Positions 4,855 to 9,954 of a stretch of DNA of 9,954 nucleotides are shown here, piece after piece (the first letter of the stretch is position 1; each line of letters begins with the position of its first letter). Made by a program: the position numbers and the translations under genes. The notes under the pieces are model-generated. The model worked only from the letters and a program-made list of their open reading frames with translations, was not told the origin of the DNA and ran no database searches. The stretch lies in contig JAFYCU010000113.1 of the NCBI GenBank assembly GCA_017545095.1, positions 1 through 9,954 of the forward strand, in the 5' to 3' direction. This DNA is from Muribaculaceae bacterium (GTDB lineage: Bacteria > Bacteroidota > Bacteroidia > Bacteroidales > Muribaculaceae).

Positions 4855-7248
4855 ATGAAACGGATTTATTTGTCTGTGCTGCTGGCCGCAATGGGTGCGG
4901 TGGCAGCCCATGCCGAGAGGCTCAGCGCCGCGCAGGCACAGGGCGTGGCTGAGCAGTTTGTGCAATCGCGCATGATGCGTCAGGCCCCGGGTCGCGCCGC
5001 CGACAACCAGCTCTCGCTCGCCCACGAGGCCACATCGCCCGAGGGTTTGCCCGACTACTATGTGTTTAACCGTGGTACCGATGGTGGCTACATCCTCGTG
5101 GCCGGCGACGACGCTTCGCTCCCCGTGCTGGGGTTTGTGGATGGCGGCACGTTCTGCCTCGACAGCCTGCCCCCCAACGCTCTCTGGTGGCTCGGCGAGC
5201 TGCAGCGCGAGGTGCAGTATGCCCGCCAACAGGGCACAGCACCACGGCAGATGCCCATGCTCAGCACCAGCGTGGCCCCGATAGTGAAAACCGTGTGGGA
5301 CCAGGGCACTCCCTACAACAACGAGTGCCCAACGTTCAACGGCGGCAACAACCGGGCGGTGACGGGCTGTGTGGCCACCGCCGTGGCGCAAATCATGAAG
5401 GTGCACGCCTGGCCGCCGGTGGGCGAGGGGAGTGTGACCTACGACTGCAACGTGAACGGCGAGCCGGCCACCACGCTCTCGGCCGACTTCAGCCAGATCC
5501 ACTTCGACTGGAGTGCCATGCGCGACAACTACAGTATGGGCCGCTCCAGCGAGGGTCAGAAACACGCTGTGGCGCAGCTCATGAGCGCCGTGGGCATCGC
5601 CACCGAGATGATGTATGGCGCGTCGAGCGGCACGCATTCCATCAAGGCGTTCAACGCCCTGCGCGACTATTTCCGCTACGACACGGGCATGACCTTCCGC
5701 CTGCGCGACTTCATGCCGCTCGACGAGTGGGAGCAGCTCATCCGCAGCGAGCTGGATGCCGGACGGCCCATCTACTATGCCGGGCAGTCGGACGCCAGTG
5801 GCGGACACGCCTTTTTGATCGACGGCTACAACAAGAACAATTATTTCCACCTCAACTGGGGCTGGGGCGGCCGCAGCGACGGCTATTTTGCCGTGAGTGC
5901 ACTCAACCCGTCGGCAGTGGGCGGAGGGGGCTTCAACAGCGGTCAGGAGGCCATCATGGGCATTCAGCCCTACCAAGGCGGCACTGCGGTGACACAACCT
6001 CTGCAGGGCTACCTGGCCGACTTCGGCACCAAGGTGGCCAGCGCACGGCTGGGCGACGAGGTGCCGCTGTCGATGATCAACTTCACCTTCCTGGGCGAGG
6101 GCGAGATGGACATGGTCGACTTCGAGGTGGCGGTGATGAATGAGTCCGGCACCAATCAGGAGGCCCTGCTGCACATCACCACCGACGAGGTGTGGAAGGG
6201 CTACACCTACTACTTCAGCGACTCCGAGCCCATCTCCATCACGCTCCCCGATTCGCTCTCCGACGGCACCTACCGCCTCGTGGCGATGTACAGCCTCGAC
6301 AGCCTGGCCACCGTGCAGCCGTTTGTGCGCAAGGCCGACAGTGCGGGCTATGTGCTCATGACTGTGACGGACGGCACGGCGGTGTTCGACAACCATGTGG
6401 TGCCCGTGGGCGTGGCCGAGCTGTGCTCGCTGCTCGAGCCTGTGGCGGTCTCCATGCCGGCCGACGATGTACAGGGCCAGGCATTGGTGAAATCGGCCGG
6501 CGGCATCTATAGCGGCACGCTCAAAATGGTGGTGATGCGCAAAAATGCCCTCGGAGCTTACGACCGGCTTGCGCTGGCCAGCACCCCCGTGGCTTTCAAC
6601 CACACGGGCGAGCAGGCGGTGGTCACTTTCACCACTCAGGTCGAGGCCGCCAAGGACGACACGTGCTACATGGCTTTGATCGACCCGTTGACAGACGCGA
6701 GCATGTGGACCGACCCAGTGCCGTTTGTGATTGGCAACTGGCCCGACCCAGTGCCCGCCATCGTGACCCCGGAGGGGGAGACCCGCATCGACTTCGGCAG
6801 CATCGTCACCAACCAAACCTATGTGGAGCAGCTCAATGTGCAAGGCGAGAACCTCAAGGGCAGCCTCACGCTGGCCATCATCGGGCGCGATGCCGACCGC
6901 TTCGGCGTAACTCCGGCCACCATCTCACAGGCCAATGCTTTGCACGGAGTTAAGGTGAGTGTGAAATATCTGGCACTCACGCTCGGCAACCACGAGGCTC
7001 AACTCATCATCAGCGGCGGTGGACTGGAGCAGCCCGTGGTCGTTGACCTGTTCGGCGCATCATATTATCGTGGCGACCTCAACGAGGACGATGTGGTCGA
7101 TGTGGCTGATGCCAATGTGCTCATCAACATCATTCTGAGGAAGCACCCCAACAACATGCCCAAACTTGCCGACTTCAACAACGATAAGGTAGTGGATGTG
7201 GCAGACTTGAATATGTTGGTCGACATCCTGCTGCATAAATCGAATTAA
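4855..7248 (+). CDS. Secreted C10 (streptopain-type) cysteine protease with dockerin-like tail
   Basis: This is a 797-residue exported endoprotease of family C10 (streptopain, PrtT-like). Residues 1-20 are a signal peptide ending AAHA. Residues about 21-135 are a Spi/pro-domain-like region (YYVFNRGTDGGYILVAGDD) that should keep the zymogen inactive. The catalytic domain spans about 137-375: nucleophile Cys172 in AVTGCVATAVAQIMK, His318 in SGGHAFLIDGY, and the family NWGWGG at 334-339. Residues about 380-635 are beta-rich and unassigned. Residues 638-734 look like an Ig-type module (IDFGSIVTNQTYVEQLNVQG). The C-terminus has two dockerin-like calcium loops, D741-N743-D745-D752 and D773-N775-D777-D784. 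The start is fixed by the signal peptide. It is first in an operon, with the S8 gene 12 bp downstream. It has no recognisable type IX sorting domain. The fold and active-site calls are strong; surface docking is inference. Confidence 0.95.
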   Translation: MKRIYLSVLLAAMGAVAAHAERLSAAQAQGVAEQFVQSRMMRQAPGRAADNQLSLAHEATSPEGLPDYYVFNRGTDGGYILVAGDDASLPVLGFVDGGTFCLDSLPPNALWWLGELQREVQYARQQGTAPRQMPMLSTSVAPIVKTVWDQGTPYNNECPTFNGGNNRAVTGCVATAVAQIMKVHAWPPVGEGSVTYDCNVNGEPATTLSADFSQIHFDWSAMRDNYSMGRSSEGQKHAVAQLMSAVGIATEMMYGASSGTHSIKAFNALRDYFRYDTGMTFRLRDFMPLDEWEQLIRSELDAGRPIYYAGQSDASGGHAFLIDGYNKNNYFHLNWGWGGRSDGYFAVSALNPSAVGGGGFNSGQEAIMGIQPYQGGTAVTQPLQGYLADFGTKVASARLGDEVPLSMINFTFLGEGEMDMVDFEVAVMNESGTNQEALLHITTDEVWKGYTYYFSDSEPISITLPDSLSDGTYRLVAMYSLDSLATVQPFVRKADSAGYVLMTVTDGTAVFDNHVVPVGVAELCSLLEPVAVSMPADDVQGQALVKSAGGIYSGTLKMVVMRKNALGAYDRLALASTPVAFNHTGEQAVVTFTTQVEAAKDDTCYMALIDPLTDASMWTDPVPFVIGNWPDPVPAIVTPEGETRIDFGSIVTNQTYVEQLNVQGENLKGSLTLAIIGRDADRFGVTPATISQANALHGVKVSVKYLALTLGNHEAQLIISGGGLEQPVVVDLFGASYYRGDLNEDDVVDVADANVLINIILRKHPNNMPKLADFNNDKVVDVADLNMLVDILLHKSN
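7075..7245 (+). other. Dockerin-like module of the C10 protease
   Basis: Residues 741-797 hold two repeats of DxNxDxxVDVxD followed by a helix (LINIIL, LVDILL). This is the type I dockerin pattern of paired EF-hand-like calcium loops. The same module ends the next gene. Confidence 0.8.
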
Positions 7249-7260
7249 TTCAACGCAAAT

Positions 7261-9318
7261 ATGAAACGCAAAGCATCTGCACTCGTTGTGCTGTTGGGGC
7301 TGTTGCTGCCCTTATCCGCCTTGGCGCAGTTCTCGGCCCGCACCCGCATGGCCTTGCAAGGCGTGTCGTCGTCAACATCGTTTCGCGCCCCGGCACGGGC
7401 GCAGCAGTCGATGCCGTGCTTTGTCGAGGTGTCCGACGAGGCCGTCCTGGCCCGTCTGCAGGCTATGGGGGTGACCGTGAATGCCCGCTTCGGCACGTTG
7501 GTCACCGCTCAGATACCCCTCGACGTGATGCCGCAACTGGCCTCCGTGCCAGGACTGCGGCACGTGGCAGTGGCGCAGCCCATGACGCTCGCCAACGACA
7601 GCGCACGCATCTTCGGAAATGTGGATGCCGTGCATCGGGCTGAGAATTTGCCGCAGGCCTACAAGGGCAGGGGAGTGGTGCTCGGAATCATCGACAGCGG
7701 CGTGGACTTCAACCATGTGGCATTTCTCGACGCTCAAGGGCGCAGCCGCATCAGCCGCGTGTATATGCCGCAGGACAGTGCCGGTACGCCGCCCGTGGTG
7801 GATGGCGACACGCTGCCCGGAAGCCATTATGCCACCCCGGCGCAGATTGCTGCGCTCACCACCGACACGCCCACCATGTGGCACGGCAGCCACACACTGG
7901 GCACGGCAGCAGGGGGCTACATGCCCAATGGCTACCATGGTGTGGCTCCCGAGGCCGACCTGGTGGTGTGTGCCATGCCCCTGCTCTACGACACCGATAT
8001 CGCCTGCGCCATTCGCTATATCATGGCCTATGCCGACAGCGTGCACCGTCCGGCAGTGGTGAGCATGAGCTTTGCCTCGCAGGAAGGGGCGCACAACGGC
8101 ACCTCGCCGCTGTGTCGGCTGTTTGACGAGCTCAGCGGCCCTGGACGCATCTTCGTGATCGCCGCCGGCAATGCCGCACGCCAGCGCATCTATCTCGCCC
8201 ACCGCTTCACATCGCCGGCCACCGATACCCTGCGCACCTATTTCGACAACTACAACTCTTCGAGCAAGTACAGCGGCTATGTGTCGGCGTGGAGTGCCAC
8301 CGAGGCCCGACACCGCGTGGCTCTCACCGTGGTGGACTACGCCGCTCGCCGCCAGCTGACCGTAACGCCCATGTTCGAACCTACCGACAGCGTGCTGGAG
8401 TTCTCGCTCGACAGCATTCCCGAGCTTGCCCCCTATTTCACCGGCTCGATGCTTTATGCCATGGCCCTGGAGGACAACGGCCAGTACCACAGCATCATCG
8501 AGGTGGATGCCACGCCCAAGGCAGCCAACTATCGGTTGGGACTCCAGGTGGTGGCCGACGAACCCGTGATGCTACGGGCATGGTCGAGCGGCATCATCAT
8601 GGTGAACGATGCCGGTGTGCCGGGCTACACGGCCGCTGTGCGCTCGAGTTGCATCAACGACCTGGCCACGGGCGACCAGGCCATCTCGGTGGGGGCCTAC
8701 TGTTCGCGCCTCACCGTGCCCACGCTTGACGGCGGCACGCGCACCATCAATCGGTCCACGCCCAACGACATCGCCTATTTCTCGAGCTACGGCCCCGATG
8801 CGCGCGGCATCGCACGTCCCGAGATTTGTGCACCGGGCATGGCGCTGGTTTCGGCGGGCAGCCGCTACTACGACGACTGGTCATCGGCCAGCCTCATCGA
8901 GGAGGTGAACGGCGAGCAGTATCCCTATTTTGCCATGAGCGGCACGTCGATGGCCACGCCGTTCACTGCTGGAGCCGTGGCGCTGTGGCTACAGGCTAAT
9001 CCACAGCTGTCGCCGGCCGATGTGCGGCGTGTGATGCAGGCCACGGCGGTGCGCGACAGCTATGTGGAGGCGGCACCGGCCCGATGGGGATTCGGCAAAC
9101 TCGACGTGGCGGCCGCAATGCGCTTGGTGGCCGGCAGCGGGTCGCCGCACGATGTCAACGGCGATGGGGTAGTGGATGTTGAAGACCTCAACTTGCTCAT
9201 CAACATCGTGCTCCGCAAGGTCGAACCCATCGCAGCCGCCGACATCAATGGCGACGGCGTGGTCGACATCGAGGACGTGAACCACATCATCAACGCCATC
9301 TTGGGGGATGAAAACTAA
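7261..9318 (+). CDS. Secreted S8 subtilisin-like serine protease with dockerin-like tail
   Basis: This is a 685-residue exported subtilase. Residues 1-22 are a signal peptide ending ALAQ. Residues about 50-115 resemble an inhibitor I9-type propeptide (CFVEVSDEAVLARLQAMGV). The catalytic triad is Asp145 (LGIIDSGVDFNH), His208 (WHGSHTLGTAAGG) and Ser563 (MSGTSMATPFTAGA), and Asn304 in VIAAGNA is the oxyanion residue. Asn304 to Ser563 spans 259 residues against 66 in subtilisin, so an extra domain of roughly 190 residues is inserted, probably around 310-480 (beta-rich). Residues 631-685 form two dockerin-like loops, D631-N633-D635-D642 and D661-N663-D665-D672. It is second in the operon, 12 bp after the C10 gene, without its own promoter. 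It probably cleaves extracellular proteins and could process the C10 zymogen (inference). Confidence 0.95.
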   Translation: MKRKASALVVLLGLLLPLSALAQFSARTRMALQGVSSSTSFRAPARAQQSMPCFVEVSDEAVLARLQAMGVTVNARFGTLVTAQIPLDVMPQLASVPGLRHVAVAQPMTLANDSARIFGNVDAVHRAENLPQAYKGRGVVLGIIDSGVDFNHVAFLDAQGRSRISRVYMPQDSAGTPPVVDGDTLPGSHYATPAQIAALTTDTPTMWHGSHTLGTAAGGYMPNGYHGVAPEADLVVCAMPLLYDTDIACAIRYIMAYADSVHRPAVVSMSFASQEGAHNGTSPLCRLFDELSGPGRIFVIAAGNAARQRIYLAHRFTSPATDTLRTYFDNYNSSSKYSGYVSAWSATEARHRVALTVVDYAARRQLTVTPMFEPTDSVLEFSLDSIPELAPYFTGSMLYAMALEDNGQYHSIIEVDATPKAANYRLGLQVVADEPVMLRAWSSGIIMVNDAGVPGYTAAVRSSCINDLATGDQAISVGAYCSRLTVPTLDGGTRTINRSTPNDIAYFSSYGPDARGIARPEICAPGMALVSAGSRYYDDWSSASLIEEVNGEQYPYFAMSGTSMATPFTAGAVALWLQANPQLSPADVRRVMQATAVRDSYVEAAPARWGFGKLDVAAAMRLVAGSGSPHDVNGDGVVDVEDLNLLINIVLRKVEPIAAADINGDGVVDIEDVNHIINAILGDEN
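9151..9315 (+). other. Dockerin-like module of the S8 protease
   Basis: Residues 631-685 carry two DxNGDGVVDxED loops, each followed by a short helix (LNLLINIVL, VNHIINAIL). They are closer to the canonical type I dockerin loop than those of the C10 protein. The stretch CTCATCAACATC is identical in both genes. Confidence 0.85.
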
Positions 9319-9326
9319 GTTTTTTG

Positions 9327-9340
9327 GCCAAAAAGTTGGC
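9327..9340 (+). terminator. Possible terminator hairpin after the protease operon
   Basis: GCCAA and TTGGC form a perfect 5-bp stem with an AAAG loop, 9 bp after the S8 stop codon. It is followed only by TGTT, so termination would be weak. It overlaps the palindrome TTTTTGGCCAAAAA and the -33 box of thrS. Confidence 0.35.
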
Positions 9341-9366
9341 TGTTAACGAAAAACAATGTAATTTTG
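9335..9366 (+). promoter_or_regulatory. Promoter of thrS
   Basis: GTTG (9335-9338), a 20-bp spacer and TAATTTTG (9359-9366) fit the Bacteroidetes consensus with one mismatch in the -33 box. It implies a 5' leader of about 65 nt before the ATG at 9437. Confidence 0.65.
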
Positions 9367-9385
9367 CAGTTTGATTATAAACCAT

Positions 9386-9408
9386 GTCGTGCTGTTGTAG
9401 GGCACGGC
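9386..9408 (+). promoter_or_regulatory. Hairpin in the thrS leader
   Basis: GTCGTGC (9386-9392) pairs with GCACGGC (9402-9408) as a 7-bp stem with one G-U pair and a 9-nt loop, followed by TTTAT. It lies in the untranslated leader and may attenuate or control translation of thrS. I do not recognise a known riboswitch or T-box. Confidence 0.4.
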
Positions 9409-9436
9409 TTTATACTCATTATAATATATTATCAAC

Positions 9437-9954
9437 ATGATCAACATTCAATTTCCTGATGGAAACGTGAAGCAATTTGAGTCGGGCGTGACCCCGCTCC
9501 AGATTGCCGAGAGTATCAGCACCGGGCTGGCTCGTAACATCCTGGCCGCTAAGTTCAACGACGAGGAGTGGGACATCGCCCGCCCCGTCACCGCCGATGG
9601 CTCTATCCAGTTCTTTAAGTGGGATGACCCCGAGGGCAAGCACGCTTTCTGGCACACATCGGCACACCTGCTCGCCGAGGCCTTGCAGGAGCTTTACATA
9701 GGCATCCAGTTCGGTATCGGCCCCGCTATCGAGAATGGTTTCTACTACGACATCGACCCGGGCGAGAACACCCTCACCAGTGCCGATTTCGACAAGATTG
9801 AGAAAAAGATGATGGAGCTGGTGGCACGCAAAGAGGAGGTGGTGCGTCGCGACATCAGCAAGGCCGACGCGCTGGAGTTTTTCGGCAACGGCGGACAGAG
9901 CCTGAAGTGCGAGCTCATCAGCGAGCTCGAGGACGGCCACATCACCACATACAC
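9437..9954 (+). CDS. thrS: Threonyl-tRNA synthetase, 5' part
   Basis: The frame is open from ATG 9437 to the right edge, giving the first 172 residues of a cytoplasmic enzyme that attaches threonine to tRNA-Thr (full-length proteins are about 640 residues). Residues 1-61 are the TGS domain ([20 protein letters not shown]). The editing domain follows, with H73-T-S-A-H77, the HxxxH zinc-like editing motif at the same numbering as in E. coli, then [15 protein letters not shown] at 92-106, a strongly conserved ThrRS stretch. The catalytic and anticodon domains lie beyond the window. The start is chosen because it begins directly with the TGS domain and follows the promoter and leader hairpin. In many bacteria infC, rpmI and rplT come next, but this cannot be seen here. 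No sign of disruption. Confidence 0.97.
   Translation, partial: MINIQFPDGNVKQFESGVTPLQIAESISTGLARNILAAKFNDEEWDIARPVTADGSIQFFKWDDPEGKHAFWHTSAHLLAEALQELYIGIQFGIGPAIENGFYYDIDPGENTLTSADFDKIEKKMMELVARKEEVVRRDISKADALEFFGNGGQSLKCELISELEDGHITTY

Noticed and set aside
4714..6843. Long minus-strand open frame (709 codons) opposite the C10 gene
   Set aside because: It is antisense to a clear protease, is full of His, Ala, Arg and Gly from reading GC-rich codons backward, and has no signal, motif or promoter.
7372..8490. Minus-strand frame opposite the S8 gene
   Set aside because: Shadow of a subtilase with a complete catalytic triad; no family resemblance.

Overview
The window looks like a chromosome segment of a moderately GC-rich member of the Bacteroidales, most likely Prevotellaceae or Muribaculaceae (inference). 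The signs are repeated Bacteroidetes-type promoters (TTTG or TTG, about 20 bp, then TAnnTTTG), almost no Shine-Dalgarno sequences, a C10 (streptopain-type) protease with a Spi-like pro-domain, a family C69 dipeptidase, a DUF2975/YozG-type HTH pair, and C-terminal dockerin-like EF-hand modules on secreted proteases.

Layout. (1) Positions 1-709 are AT-richer and look accessory: a leftward CPKCGS zinc-ribbon reading frame runs off the left edge and seems to need a frameshift in an A7 run, and a divergent 186-residue acidic protein with one ankyrin-like repeat reads rightward. (2) Positions 767-4294 are leftward: DUF2975 membrane protein plus small XRE regulator (an operon), an outer-membrane beta-barrel-like protein, and a secreted C69 dipeptidase with its own promoter. 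(3) Positions 4295-4854 hold the DUF2975 promoter, a decayed C-terminal fragment of an AAA-ATPase/PD-(D/E)XK nuclease-like gene, and the promoter of the next operon. (4) Positions 4855-9318 are a rightward two-gene operon of large exported proteases, C10 then S8, 12 bp apart, each ending in a two-repeat dockerin-like module. (5) From 9437 the 5' part of thrS begins behind its own promoter and a leader hairpin, and it runs off the right edge.

Together the C10 and S8 endoproteases could cut extracellular protein and the C69 dipeptidase could finish peptides in the periplasm or at the surface, which fits peptide-based nutrition. This link is inference from family roles and proximity. The most distinctive element is the pair of neighbouring proteases from unrelated clans with the same dockerin-like tail, expressed from a promoter that leaves almost no 5' leader. 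I see no CRISPR array, tRNA, rRNA or complete mobile element. No gap longer than 300 bases lacks a feature.
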